A stretch of 64,000 nucleotides of DNA, from positions 1,488,001-1,552,000 of the forward strand of contig VIIQ02000002.1 in assembly GCA_007449985.2 (NCBI GenBank). Reading direction: 5' to 3'. Source of the DNA: Desmodesmus armatus. Lineage: Eukaryota > Chlorophyta > Chlorophyceae > Sphaeropleales > Scenedesmaceae. The notes under the pieces were generated by a model. It made no database searches. It saw only the letters and a program-made list of their open reading frames with translations, and was not told the origin of the DNA. The translations under genes and the position numbers were made by a program. The stretch's first letter is position 1. Each line of letters opens with the position of its first letter. This document shows positions 1-12,077 of the stretch, in pieces.

Positions 1-59
1 TGCTGTGCGCTGCCTGCCTGCCTGCCTGCTGTTCTGCATGTGGCGTGTGTGCTGTTCAG

Positions 60-1348
60 AAACGGGCAGCCGCTGATCCTGACAGCGCAGCACCGCGTGT
101 ACGGGTTTGGGGACCACGTGCTGGAGGAGATTGAACGCGTGGAGTCAGCTGGCGGCTGGATTGTTGACGGGCGCGTGTGCAATATACTGGCAGTGTCACG
201 GGCGTTTGGTGACCCAGAGTTCAAGGTGATTGCAGGCACTGCATACAGCTGGCGGGGTAACAATCCTCCACTTGACTGTGCGGGCAGTGCTGTCAGTGCT
301 GACAGGGTGATGGCAGTCGCTGGCAGGCAGCTGGACGGGCTGAGAATTCCTCCAGCGCATTTGCGCGAACACTTGTAGTGTGGACAGGGCGGATTGCAGC
401 CGCATTGCTCAGCACTTGGCTAGAGGGCGGCTTGCCGCGGTCAGCTTTTGCGCTGCTTTGCTGCACACGAGGCCAGCAGTCTGCTGGCGGCAACATGCAG
501 GAAGCCTGTCCCTGTAACCTGATCATCTGTGTGCTGACTTGGTCTGTGTGCTGACTGTGTGCAGGGTGAGGGTCTGCAGCTGCTGCTGAATGAGGGTGGT
601 GAGAAGGGCAGCTGGCCCAAGTCCTTTGCAGCCACTCACAAGTTCAAGTCGGACCCCGTCATCCCCCTGCCTGATGTCACCATGGTGGACTTTGAGAGGG
701 AGGTGGATGAGTTCCTGGTGGTGGCCACAGACGGTTTGTGGGACTGCATGCCGCCAAATGAGGCCATTCGGTTTGCCAGGTAGGCAGATGGGAGGTGTTC
801 ATTTGGTGGGAATGGATGCAAGGTGGTTGCTTGGGTAGGGGTTGGGGGTTGGGGCTCCATGTTGATGTGCAACAGCGCTGCTGGGCAAATGCTGGCGTGC
901 CAGCTTGACAATTGTAAAAGTTGTGAGGCTCTTTGAGGGCTGTGACAGCTCCCCAACTGCTTGGTCAATTGTCGGCAGTGAGCTGCTGGCTGAATCAGTC
1001 ACTGCTTGGGCTGTTGTCCGCGCGTTATGAAAAGAGCTGGAAGGGTTGGTACTGCTTCCTCAGAGACAAAAGCAGTCAACCAGTAACGCACGCCCCCAGT
1101 CACTCGCTCACTCCCTTGCTGTGACTGCGGCCTCATTGCTGTGGTGTTGTTGCTGCAGGTCCCAGTTCAAGCAGGGCAAGTCTGTCCAGGCAGTGGCAGA
1201 CGCCCTGGTGGAGATTGCCATCAAGCGCTACACCACAGACAACGTGGCAGTCCTTGTGGCCGACCTCAAGGGTGCAGAGGCATGGAAGGCGCGGCCCAAG
1301 AGCAACCGCAAGGGTCTGCTGTCCGGCCTGTTTGGCAAGAAGGACTGA
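60..1348 (+). CDS. PP2C-type protein serine/threonine phosphatase, 5'-truncated
   Basis: C-terminal part of a metal-dependent PP2C phosphatase, which removes phosphate from Ser/Thr residues. Visible exons are 60-225, 565-779 and 1159-1348, with TGA at 1346-1348. Junctions are phase-consistent (AAG|GTGATT; CAG|GTAGGC; the last exon begins after TGCTGCAG). Family hallmarks are the Q-H-R-V-Y-G-F-G stretch, A-V-S-R-A-F-G-D-P-E-F-K in the first exon (the classic SRA/TRAFGD motif), the acidic V-A-T-D-G-L-W-D motif in exon 2, and the D-N-V-A-V-L-V motif in exon 3. The Asp residues of GD, DG and DN are the metal ligands known for the family. The protein ends with a basic tail, K-S-N-R-K-G-L-L-S-G-L-F-G-K-K-D. 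The N-terminal third, with the first metal-binding motif, lies left of the window, so targeting and substrate cannot be judged. Confidence 0.9.
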
Positions 1349-2824
1349 TGTGCAGCTTGCAGGCTCTGCAGGCAACACCCACATGTCGTCAGGTTGTGCA
1401 GTTGTGGTTCATCTGTTGTGCAGCGTCGTTGCTGCATGGTTATCAGGTTGACACTTGCCGAGCAGGCATATGCACTGGCAGGGGTGACGTGCCTGGGAGA
1501 AGAGCTGAAAAAGCAAGGCATGTCACACAGCTTCCTGTATTATTCTGCCACCGGGTTCCACTCAATCTTGTTGGAGACTCAATCCCATGGCGTAAGGGTT
1601 TTGAGTGCTGCCCTGTATGCCATGTGCACAATCAGCACCAATTTGTATGTGTGTGCTGGTTCCAAGTAACCCTGGTGTGTCGGGGGTGTTTGCGTAGTAG
1701 GGTTGCTACTGTTGTACCACAGGTTGCAAAGGCAGGTTGAGTTTGGTTGGGGGTGCTGCCGTTTTCAGGCGTCGCGTCATTCCAACTTGCTTTCGAGTCC
1801 CTCCTCCGTTTTGATGGGACCCACTTTGCTGATGAGTGCAGCAAGTGTTTTGTACGAGGCCGTGTAATTGCTATGCCTGCTTGACGGCTTGCTGCCCACA
1901 TGCCTACACCTCTGTATTGCTGGTTGCGCAATGAGACTGAACCATGCCACAGCTGAGAAGCATCTGGAAGAATGCTGCAGTCCGATCATCACTCCGGATC
2001 GCAGGCAAGGATAAATACATTGGCAGCTGTTACAGCGTCAGCCGCCCTGTGCAGGCTATGTAGTGCTGGCTGTGCTGCATGTCATAACAGACCAAGTTCA
2101 GACAGGACTCCACTGGACAGGGAGGTTTATCATCAGTAAGAAACTGCTTTCTCAGCAGCCAAAGCACCCACCGTCCTCAACCATCCACTGCGCATTGCGC
2201 ATGCACAGGATTTTGCCCTGTGCTGTTGTGGACACAGGCAGGGCGCGCAGCGTTCAACCCGGACTGCTGCACTGGCAGCGCACCAAGTCACCTTGCCTAC
2301 CCATCAGACACGATCCGTCAAAGTGACATGTGGCAGTCACTTGCTTCAATCCATCAGTTACTTCAAGCCATATTGCAGGCTTGAGACCCTGAGGGACAAC
2401 CCGACCAATCCATGATGTGTGATTTAACATGCACATCGGCTGTGCCACAAGTAACAATTGACAAGTGTCAAGTGGGACCAGTGGCATGTGCACGTGGTGC
2501 GATGTATACAGCACGGCAGCTGCTGCAAGGGCATCACCACACCAAGTCAAGGGCTTCCCGACAGGGCCTCACACTGTCTACAAGCCGTGTCTCACCCTGT
2601 TATGCACAGGGGTGGCTCATTATACCAACAGTACCTCTCAAAAGCTGCCAAAGCTCTTATGGAATGACTGGCAACACTTTATTCACTCACAACAAGACCA
2701 AAGCTCGGTGCAAACCTGCAGTGGGGTTTGGGTGCAAACATAGCCAGCCTTCCTGCAGCCTGCATGATGATTGCTCTTGCAGCCTAAGGAAAGGCAGTCT
2801 CCAGCACAATCCAGCACAAACAGC
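1349..2824. other. Tail-to-tail intergenic region
   Basis: About 1.5 kb between two convergent genes. It should hold both 3' UTRs. A TGTAA polyadenylation-like pentamer lies at 1863-1867 on the + strand, about 515 bases after the PP2C stop. The open frames here overlap in every frame, lack motifs and look like chance. No RNA gene or repeat was recognised. Confidence 0.5.
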
Positions 2825-5056
2825 TTACTCCGCCTGCACGCCCAGAGGCAGGCCCCTGACGAGGTTCATCAGGGGGTTGGGTGGCAGCATCCTCAGCACA
2901 CCAGACAGGTCGGGGTGAGGCAGCACACCCAGCAGGTTGCTGAGGGCCCTCAGGGGCAGGGGCAGGCCCTGGGGTGGCAGCTGAGGCAGGTTGAACAGGC
3001 CACGAGGCCTGTTGTTGTGCTGCTGGTGCCTGTTGCCGTCCATGAGGCCTGTGATGCCTGACAGGATTGCCTCCAGGGCGTTCTGTGGGACGTGGATCTC
3101 CTCCTCCTGCTGCCTGTGGGCGGGGGCTGATGGGCCGGGGAGCAGGTTGGGCAGACCTGAGGGGACACCTGGGATGTTGCCTGTGGGCACAAGGAGAGAG
3201 AAGGACAGCAGGATGGTGTGAGTGCGGTGCCGCTGAGCAAGCTACTACTGGGCGGCTGATGACAGAAGCTTCACCAATGAAGCAGTGGTAACGGTTCTGG
3301 AATGTCGGTTGGTTGGGCCTAGACTGTAGAGTAGCAGCACACAACAATGCATCTGAGCAAGTTGGTCCCCCCATATCCTGCATCTGCTCTTCCTGTCCAT
3401 TTCCTGCCGCTTGCCATTCTCCATCCCTCCGTGCTCCCTGGCTAGCATCCGGCTTCCCACAACTGAAACTCACCAGTGGCCAGGAAGCTGACAATGTTCT
3501 CCAGCACCTGGGGTGGCATGTTCTGAATGAGGCTGTCCAGGCCAGCAGGGGACAGGCCACCACCCTCACCGCCAGCATTCACAAAGCTGCTCAGCAGGTC
3601 ATTAGGCAGCATGCTGACCACACGGGTTGCCAGCAGATCAGGACCGGCCACACCAATGTTGCTGTTGCCCATCAGGGCACCGCCAATGGACTGTGCCAGG
3701 TTGCCCAGGACATTGACAAGGCCTGCAGGGCCTGCGCTGGCCACGGAAGCAAGCTGGGGGAGGAAGGCGGGAGCCAGGTTGGAGAGGATAGGGGCAAAGG
3801 TGGCAGCGTCATTGAGGGCGGCGGCACCGACGGCTGCGGCAGCCTTGGCGCCGTGTGCCAGGCTGGAGGCTGCAGCCTCGCCGACTGACTTGACGACCAC
3901 CTTGAGGGTGTGCTTCTTGGCGTGGGCCTTCATGCGGGCTGCCTTGGCCACGGCATGGGCAATGCGCTTGCTGTCGTGAGCTGCAGAAAGAAGGGGCAGG
4001 TGGCGGTGCAATTGCAAATGGCGGGTCAGTCTGGTTCTGGCGCAGCTTTGTCAAGGAACATCTATCTGACGTCAGTTGACTGCCAGCCAGGCCGGCTGGC
4101 TGCTGCAGTCTGATGCTGTGCATGCCTTGCAGCTGCTGTGGATGCATGCAATGTTGTGCACTCAAAGCTGTGCATGCAACCCTGTGTCCAGTGTGTTGTG
4201 TCAAGCTACAAGGGCTACACGAGGCAAGGCAGCTGGGTGTGGAACAAGCCTCAAGAGTCTGCCCCTCACCTGAGATATGTGCGCTCTCCAGCCCTGCAAG
4301 TGCTGCTCCAGCAATACCAACAGCACCGAGGCCTGGCACTGCTGCCTGGGCCAGTGACTTCTCAAGGTGGCCTCCGCTGTGCTTCATGGCATGGGCCACT
4401 GCACGAGCCACCTTCTTGTCAGCCTTGTAGTTGATGTAGGCCTCATGGGCCTTGGCCTTGGACACATCAGCAGCAACCTTCTTCATGGACAGGCCCTGCA
4501 CAGGAAGGGAGCCAGAGACAAAAGATTGGAAGAGAGCGCAGGCCAAAAAGAGTGCTGCAAGGTACATTGCGTCTTTGTGGCTCAGGACTTTCACTTGGCA
4601 AGAAACGCACTGTTCTCTGCTTTAGTGGCTTGATGCAACCAACGACAGCCTTTCCTCAGTTGCTTTTTGCCTGCCATGGCCCAGACATACCTTGTTGACC
4701 AAGGCCTCGCCCACAGCCTCAGCCGCTGCAATATCGGCAGGGCCCACGGTCTGCAGTTGTCGCACATTTGCTTGTGCGACCGCCCCTGTGAAGGAAACAT
4801 CGCCCAGGCGGAATGCAGCTCGTCATGACGAAGCGAATGAATCCATCGCAACAGCAAGTTGACTGCTGCAGCACTGGTATCCTGACGGCTGCATAAGTAA
4901 ATCAGCATTATAGCCATCAAATCAAACTAAGTGCGTTGCTGGCACAAACCATGCAACTGCTGTTGCTGTTGCTGACTTCCCGCCAACGTCCACTCAGGCC
5001 TGAGTGCAGAACGGACCTGCAATGACTCCAAGCAATAGCACGACCGCGAACTTCAT
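2825..5056 (-). CDS. Secreted Ala-rich helical protein, unknown family
   Basis: Five exons read downward: 5017-5056, 4691-4785, 4270-4495, 3474-3980 and 2825-3180 (TAA at 2825-2827). All junctions are GT-AG and keep phase, giving 407 residues. Start choice: ATG at 5056 opens M-K-F-A-V-V-L-L-L-G-V-I-A-G-A-V-A-Q, a clear signal peptide with a likely A-V-A|Q cleavage site that spans the first intron. Mature protein: Ala/Lys/His-rich segments predicted to be amphipathic helix (repeated H-A-V-A/H-A-M-K), a hydrophobic Ala/Leu/Pro middle (about residues 160-300), and a Pro/Leu-rich C-terminus with L-P-P-Q-G-L-P-L-P-type repeats. There are no catalytic motifs and almost no cysteine. I do not recognise the family. 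An extracellular structural or surface-binding role is possible but is inference only. Confidence 0.75.
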
Positions 5057-7473
5057 TTTGATGTGCCTGGATGATCGGTGCTGTGCTATTTAGGTCGTTG
5101 ATTCGGTGGCTGCCTTGTTCAAGCGGAGTCCTGTTGCCTGACTAGCTTCCTGGAACGAATTACTGAGAACTTGTGTTCCAAGCAGTTCAGCCTTGTGATA
5201 TGATGGGGGCTCAACGATCAAAACCAGGCCGCTGAACCCCATCGTGCAGCTGCAGTATTCGGGCGCAACCGTTGTGGTTTGCGCCTGATCAAAACGTTTT
5301 TTGACACGTTTCAGTAATTTTGGTGTCTTTGGGGGTGCATTCCTTGCGTGTGGCTGGTCGGCAAGGCAGCTTCGCGAAAAGGAAAAGAAGCTGCTGCAGG
5401 AGTTTCCAACGAACTGCAGGTGCCCAATGTAGATGCGCATTGGGAGTTTTCTGAACTGACCAAGTTTCTGCCCTTGCCCTTTGCAGCCATCCACCTTTCC
5501 CGTGATCATGGATTCCCACGCGGTGATTTTGGGGCCAGCTCATCGTACCTGGCCCCTATCGGCGCCAAGCAATGTACAGCACATTCTATGTGCTGCCGCA
5601 CCCTAGCTTTAGTATCGGCAACCAATCATTTACGTTTTGCCGATCTGCTGAACTCAAGGCAGCCAGGTTGCTTCTCAAGCGTTTCTTTTTGCAACCAGGT
5701 TGGATGTAGAAACCTGTTCTCAGCCCACAGTAAGCTGCAAGTTCAATGTGTGTTGCCTTTGAAGGTGGAACGTTCCACCAACAACAGGTTCCAGCAGACT
5801 GTGACAAACCTGTCAGGCCATGTTTGGCCCACCCCACTGTCCACAGTGCTATAGCTATGAGACAGTGCCCGGAACCGGGGAGGTAGCGTGATTTCCTGTG
5901 GAGACACTGGGAACACACAAGATGGTAACACAATGTAGCTAGTGCTATAGCTAGCTAGGGCGCCTGCTCCCCAGCACACTCACTTCATCTCAAGCCAGGT
6001 TGCAGGCAGCTGCAACTGGACCCTTTGTTGTGCACCTAGGCATGACTCCCCTGCAGGCTGACTGTTTGAAAAACGTCGGTAGTGGCGTAGCATAGTCATG
6101 GTTTGCACAACATGGGCAAGATCTTGCAATGCAGGTGCAGTTGGTAACGCGGCAATGTGCCTGCACCCTTTTCACCGCTTTGCTCACTGCAGTTTTTAAT
6201 GACAAGAATGCAGTTTCCTTAAATTTATTTTCAAGAAGGTGTTGGTCGAAGCTCACCGTGACCATGCCAGTACAGTGTACTGCAGCATTGTACTCAATGC
6301 ATCGAGGCACCTCATGTGGCCTTCTCAGTCTCCGCAACCATCAATTACCATTCCCACCTCCCCATCAAACAGCGACCATGGCAGGTTTGTATGACAGAGG
6401 TTCACAATTGAACGAATGCACTGTCAAGGAGGTCACCCGCAGCAATGGCCAGCTGCAGTCCAATGCACAGCAAGCATCAAAGTGCCTTCTAAGTGCGCGT
6501 TGGCAACATGCCAACTGACATCCCTGCAGAACTAGGCCATGTGTCAGGGGGCCCCAGCAGCCCAGTGGCCTCCTGCCAGCAACAACAGTGCAGAGCAGCA
6601 GCAGCCTGCCTGAGACAGCGCAAAGCATTAAAGAGATCATGGCGATCTAGAGCTGCAACCCTGCCGTGCGTAGGAGGCAGTGTCTCAGGACACTTCTGGC
6701 GATGTCAGCTGCAGACAATACCTGCAAGTTTGCACTGTCAGCACAGAAAACTCATGCATGCAGCCCCTTCCAACCCTGCTGCAAAAACTTCAAACAACAG
6801 CTACTGCAACCTGCACACAACCACACACAGCTCTGCGCGCCTGATCACCTCCCACTGACCCCCAAAGGCCTGTCGCAGGCTCAAAACTGTCACTCTACAC
6901 AACACACACTACAACAACGACAACAACCACAAACGCGTCCATTTTGCAGCCGCACAAGCAGCTCTGTGTTCACCCTTGCGCTAGACAGCCAAGGCACTTG
7001 CTTTCAGCCCATGCTGCTGCATTCACCATCATCGTTTTGGCCCCAGTCCTCCAATGCCAGCCCTCCTAGGGCATCCCACCTAACCCTCAGCCCCCATGAC
7101 ACCCAGTTGCCCAATGGCATGCAACCGCCCAGGCACAAAGTCCATCACCAGTGCTCCCATGATCAATCATGTCCTGAAGGAGTCACCCAGTTGCTGGTTC
7201 CTGAATCACAACCAATCGCATTCAAGGCCCACGTTGGCAGCTGCCATTCCCCTCCTCAGGGCCCAAAAAGCGCCCCGCCAAAAAATCAGCCAGCGCAATC
7301 AGCCAGCGCAGCAGCAGGCAGCACTTGCACTCGCACCCAACAGCACAGGCTGCTTGTTAGCTCAGTGCATTGATGCTGCCGGCCGCAAGCGCCAGCAAGG
7401 CCTAGCAGCAGTCAGCACAGGCTGCCTGCCGAGCAAGCCGGTAGTCCTGCACGGCTTTGTCAGCACAGGCTGC
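5057..7473. other. Intergenic region with no recognised gene
   Basis: 2.4 kb that should include the promoter of the Ala-rich gene (right of 5056) and the 3' UTR of the hydrolase (left of 7474). The 13-mer CAGCACAGGCTGC occurs three times near the hydrolase stop codon, at 7341-7353, 7413-7425 and 7461-7473. The long open frames at 6666-7373 and 7096-7614 are Pro/Ser/Gln/His-rich, motif-free and lie in a C-rich stretch. I judge them non-coding. Confidence 0.45.
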
Positions 7474-7961
7474 TTAGCTGTTGACTGCCTTGTTGTGTGC
7501 CTTGACCATGTCGATGATCTTCTGGTCCTTCCAGCCCTGGGAGGCAAAGTGCACACCCAGAGCATCCCAGGAGCCTGCAACACAAAGCAGCAGCGGGCGC
7601 GAAGGCAGAGGTGAGAGGCAGCACCAGCAGGAGCTTGATGCGTCGCCGATGCAGTTCAGCATCAGCAAGCATACCACCACACTACTGTGTTGCAATCCCA
7701 CGGCACCTGGCATACCCAACCAAGCCCATGCACCGCAGGCACGACGACACAGACTGCCAAGCAGCGCCCAACATCACTTGCCACGACTGTACCACTCAGC
7801 AGTTAAGACCCCACCCTTGGGGTCCACACACCACAGCCGCAAAACCTTGGCAGCCCATGACCGTCCACACTCACCTGCGTTCCAGACATACACCCTGTCC
7901 AGCTTGTAGTTGCTGCCGCCCTTCAGCCACTTGCTGGTCATCTCATACAGGTAGCGCCTGC

Positions 7962-8005
<44 letters not shown>

Positions 8006-11000
8006 GTTGTTTTGAGTTGAATCTGAACGAGATGGCAATCAACATGCAGGTTGCGGCACATTCCATGTCGACGTGCCATGTGGTGTGTTGCTACTTGGCT
8101 CCTCTGTGCATGTCATACCCGTATGGGTATGCATCCCCTCCCAGTTCGCAACAAGTGTGAAAACTCAGTCAGCTGCGGCAATTTGCCGCACATGCTGCCT
8201 TGATCACATTGCGCCCTAACAACTGCAGCACTGCCAGGTTCGACAGCAGCAGCACACCTGTAGTCGTTGAACTCAGCCTGCTTCCAGGGGTTCTTGCCAT
8301 CACTGCAGCAGCAGCAGCAGCAACAGCAACAACACGTTGAGCACGTATCCAGCCCGCACAAACAGTCAAGCTCCCTGTCTTGCTGTGTACACATGTGTAT
8401 TCAGGGCTGTGCTGCGCCCCCTGTTCATCAACACTTGCGCTTCCCAGTTGTGCATGCTGATCATTCCTAATAACTTGGGCTGCCTCTTGGGGGCCCCCGC
8501 GGCAAGCCCACGGCACTCCTGCCAACACACTTCTGCCCATCCCAGCTTTTCTTCCCCTGGCTGTAAAGCTTTATGAACCTACCTGTAGGGATACCACAGC
8601 CCGAAGAAGGGGCGGCCGGCAACAAACTCCAAGTCAGGGGCAATGCCATTGCCGTCCTGCGTGCCTCCTCCAATGCCCCACTCAGAGATCACCAGCTGCA
8701 TACAGACGCAACAGCAGCAGGTCCCACACACCAAACTGCTTTCAGAGCCAACTTCAGCGTATCAAAACATTGGAAATGAGCATACGGTTGCTAGGCCGTC
8801 AAATGCACCACCCGTCACCACCTACAGTGAGGCGCCTGCGCACAGTGATGCCCTTTTCAATGCAATTCCACAGTCGTTCAAGTTGATTTCATCCCATGAG
8901 AGCATGCCCTGTCAGCGCACTGACCTTCTTGCCGCTGTCCACCAGCTTCTTGAGGTCAATGCCAGCATATGACAGCTCCTGCTCATGGTACTTCAGGGGG
9001 GTGTCCATCGCAGACAGGGGGAAGTTGGGGTACAGGGGAGGGTAGGCTGCACAAACAGCCACACAACACCACAGCAGTCTTGCGCAGCCTTGAGAGACAG
9101 AATCCGGCACATTGCAATGCCACCGCGGGAGAAAGGGCCCTTGGTGTGCCTACCACCGCCGTCGGCCTGGCCACGTACACTACACTGTCACATTGGGACA
9201 GGCTGGTAGCAGCCCAAGTGCCAGGGTGTTTTTTGCCTGCCTGCAGTGCCTGGAGAGCCCGTGTTGAAAACAGCTGCGCCTATGCGAAAGCAACCCCAGT
9301 ATCAGCATGGGCCCATCCTCCCCAGGCCGACCCCTCTCCTCTCCTCCATCTGAGATCCTCGATCTGAGATCCTCGATCTGAGCTCCTTGATCCTAGATCC
9401 TTGATTTGAGATTCCCACCTGACAGTCCGATGACATCAACTGCCTCATACAGCCTCTTCATGTTGGGCAGGTCCATAGGGAACTTGCCAGATTGCCTCTT
9501 CCACTCGGCATCAAAGTTCTTGGAGATGTACTCAGGTGAGATGCTGTCAAAGTCAATCCAGCCGTACACCTTGTTGTAGTTGAGGCTCACGGCAATCTGC
9601 GGCGCCAGCAAATGAACAGGTAGCACCGTAAGCAGCTGCTAGTTATGATTACTGGCTGGCAGGTGCTTTACCACTCAGTTTGCAACACAAGTTGGTGTGG
9701 GTGCTGCTGAGACACCTGCTTGGGCACCTACTGGGTGGCTGCCCCAGGCTGCAGGAGACCGTGGAAGTGCAGCAAGTGTGACGTAATCATAGCATGACTT
9801 GTGGAGTGAGTGGAGCAAGGGTGATGCATCCTGACGACAAGAGATGTTGAGACAGCAGGTCTGTCGGTGCAGCAGGTGTCGTGGTGGCTGTGGAGTGTTG
9901 TCTGCGTGGGCTACTGTGTGTCGACAGATGGAGTACTTGGATACATGCAAGCTCACTAAGACTGTCCTACTAGATAGTCAAGCAACAGTGACGTAATTGC
10001 GTGTGCCTCGCTCACCAGGACGTCAGAGCTGCCGAGTGCCTTGTCTCCCTTGATGGCACTCCTCACAATGGGCACTGTCTTCAGCCACTCAGCAGAGTAC
10101 TGAGACACAGACTTGCCAGTCTCACCTGCAGGCCAAAACAAAGCACCACACCACACAACTCAGCACAGCACAGCAACTCTACATCAGCACAGCACAGCAC
10201 AGCACAGCATAACTTGAAGTCTGCATCAGCACAGGCTTGTATGGGTGCCAGGGAAGTAGCACCCCAGGTTGCAGCCTTGCAGCCTGTGCAGGCCGGATGA
10301 TAGATGCAGCCTGCGTGACCGGGCAGCTGCTGCCCAGGGGTGGGGTCAACTCTGCATGCTGCTCTCACCGTTGATTGTGAAGATGACCTGTGTGCCTGGC
10401 CTGCAGGGGCAACACACGCAACATACACAACACACGTCAGAACACAGTCTGCCGCGACAAAGCTGACTGCCATGCCGACATGCCTCTGCTGGTTGCAGGT
10501 CAAGTGTCAGTGACACGCAGAAGCAAAGCAACACTCACACTGCTCAGCCAACAGAGGCAGCGGGGACACCCCTGGCTGAATGGCGTTGCTGGTTTCGAGC
10601 TGTCAGCACGCTGTGAGCAGTATGCACATGCCATGGGCCGCCAATGATCAGTGGTCTCTGCCGGCTTGCTGTGGCTGGGCTTCTTCTCGGTTCCCAGGGA
10701 AGGGAGAGGGTGCGCTGCATTGCTCAGGCAATCAGTGCATAGTACCATAGTATGCAGAGGCTGCTACTATGGTTGACAACCCTTTCCGGCTCCATGCTTT
10801 GGCCCCCTGAGCTGGCTGTGAGACCGGCAGCTGAGTGGAACTCACTTGGTAGCCCTGTTGACTGCGTTGGCCATGGGCATGAGCACCACGTCAGTGTAGC
10901 TGTAGCCTGCCTTCTTCTCATTTGGGTTGAACTGCAGGTTGTTCCTCCAGGCATAATCCTGAGAGCACAGCAGCAGCAAGGAGGGGCGGCCTGGATATCA

Positions 11001-12077
11001 AGATACTGCATGAAATGCCTGCTCTGAGAACTGCGGACATTTTCAGGCTTTGGCAATGTGATGCGGTCTGCTGTTCATGTCACTCATCTTGTGGTCACAA
11101 CTTGGCCAGGCATGCCCTAATGGGGCAGTGCATCAGATGGCCCGACCCAGCTCACCAGCCCCACTGCACTGACTTTTTGGCTTCATGTGCGATTGTCTGA
11201 ACAGACACAGCTTGCACAAGACACATGATCATGACGATCGTCAACCCCCACCCCCTCCCCCTAATCACCTTTTCCAGGCCCAGGTTTCCCACCATGTGTT
11301 GTCCCAAGAGTTGTCGCAAGAAACACAGCTCTCACAGGTACGCTCTGGTTTCCGGCTCTCTCTTCCCTCTTGTCCCCCCCCCCCCCCCGCGCGCCCGCCA
11401 CCCCCCCCCCCCCGCGCCCGCCACACCCCCCCCCCTTGCTCACCTTCTCCAGATCCAGGTGTGCCAGCACAGCAATGTCCTTGCCAGCATCCACTGCCTT
11501 CTTCATGCACTTGGCCAGTGCAGCAGTGAAGCGCTCAATGTTGGCCTTGTTGGGAGCCTCACAGCTGCCCCAGTCATACCTGCACGCAGGGCATGGCAGA
11601 GTTGGTGGAGGGAATTGGGAGGGACACTACAGCGCAATGATGTGCGGCTGCTGTAGCTTTTCAACTGGCGTAGCTTGCAACTTCTGTCTGATTTTTGTCA
11701 AGGATGGACATGTGCTGGACATGCCTGATGGGTGTTTCTTTCTGGCGTGATCTGACGCTGTTGATGTGACGTCAGGGGCACGGAATGATATGCTGTCAGA
11801 TACAGCACTTGCTGCTGCTGCTGCTGATGTGATCATACCTGAAGCAGTAAGAGTTGATGTTTGTTTCGCTGCCGTAGAAGTGCACTGTTGGCACAAACTT
11901 GATCTCCTTGGAGTTGAGTGTCAAGGCATTGTCCACCATCTGTTCGCAGTGGTTCTCCATCTCCTTCACAGTGGTTAGGACCACTGAGGGAGTGAACTCT
12001 GCACCAGCTGCATCTGCTGTGGCAGAGAGCAGCGCGATCGCTGCACACACTGCCACCAAGAGCAACTGCTGCTTCAT
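7474..12077 (-). CDS. Secreted TIM-barrel glycoside hydrolase-like protein (clan GH-A-like)
   Basis: Eleven exons, read downward: 11839-12077, 11444-11579, 10846-10958, 10369-10400, 10016-10125, 9419-9596, 8925-9046, 8583-8695, 8258-8302, 7875-7957 and 7474-7574. All are GT-AG and phase-consistent, giving 423 residues. ATG at 12077 starts M-K-Q-Q-L-L-L-V-A-V-C-A, a signal peptide cleaved near A-D-A-A-G. The order of strand-like segments (F-V-P-T-V-H-F-Y; I-A-V-L-A-H-L; V-I-F-T-I-N-G-E; I-A-V-S-L-N-Y; V-I-G-L-S-G; L-V-I-S-E-W-G-I-G-G-G; D-R-V-Y-V-W-N-A-G) suggests a beta/alpha barrel. Asn173-Gly-Glu175 would hold the acid/base, and Glu315 in I-S-E-W-G the nucleophile, by analogy with clan GH-A. 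I cannot place it in a numbered GH family, and the substrate is unknown; an extracellular or wall polysaccharide is likely. Introns carry CTG repeats, G-runs and a dispersed element. Confidence 0.8.
7959..8002. repeat. CAG/CTG microsatellite at a 3' splice site
   Basis: A run of about 13 CAG units on the + strand. In the transcript (minus strand) it reads (CTG)n and runs straight into the CAG acceptor of the hydrolase exon 7875-7957. A shorter run sits at the next acceptor upstream (8303-8330). Confidence 0.85.
9347..9412. repeat. Short tandem repeat next to a 5' splice site
   Basis: Degenerate tandem copies of a unit containing GATCCTCGATCTGAG lie immediately downstream, in transcript sense, of the donor of hydrolase exon 9419-9596. 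Confidence 0.7.
9916..9997 (-). mobile_element. Dispersed repeat, copy 1 (82 bp, intronic)
   Basis: On the minus strand this segment matches 23479-23560 over about 82 bases with only a few mismatches, from ATTACGTCACTGTTG through TCTAGTAGGACAG to TGTCGACACAC. It lies in an intron of the hydrolase gene. A third, partial copy is at 55441-55477. The size and intronic dispersal fit a miniature non-autonomous element or its remnant. No terminal inverted repeat was proven. Confidence 0.6.
10148..10209. repeat. CAGCA pentamer microsatellite
   Basis: Two blocks of AGCAC/CAGCA repeats inside the intron between hydrolase exons 10369-10400 and 10016-10125. A similar block lies in an EGY intron near 24069-24092. 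Confidence 0.7.
11377..11436. repeat. Three poly-C tracts (poly-G in the transcript)
   Basis: Runs of about 10-14 C on the + strand, separated by GCGC-rich spacers. In the sense of the overlapping hydrolase transcript they are long G-runs starting a few bases after the donor at 11443. Confidence 0.8.

Noticed and set aside
6596..6614. GCAGCCTGCCTGAGACAG also found near 62321
   Set aside because: An isolated match of under 20 bases with no extension; not enough for a repeat family.
6666..7614. Long overlapping plus-strand frames rich in Pro, Ser, His and Gln
   Set aside because: Sequence is C-rich so stops are rare. There are no motifs or splice-linked partners, and they overlap the hydrolase 3' end on the other strand.
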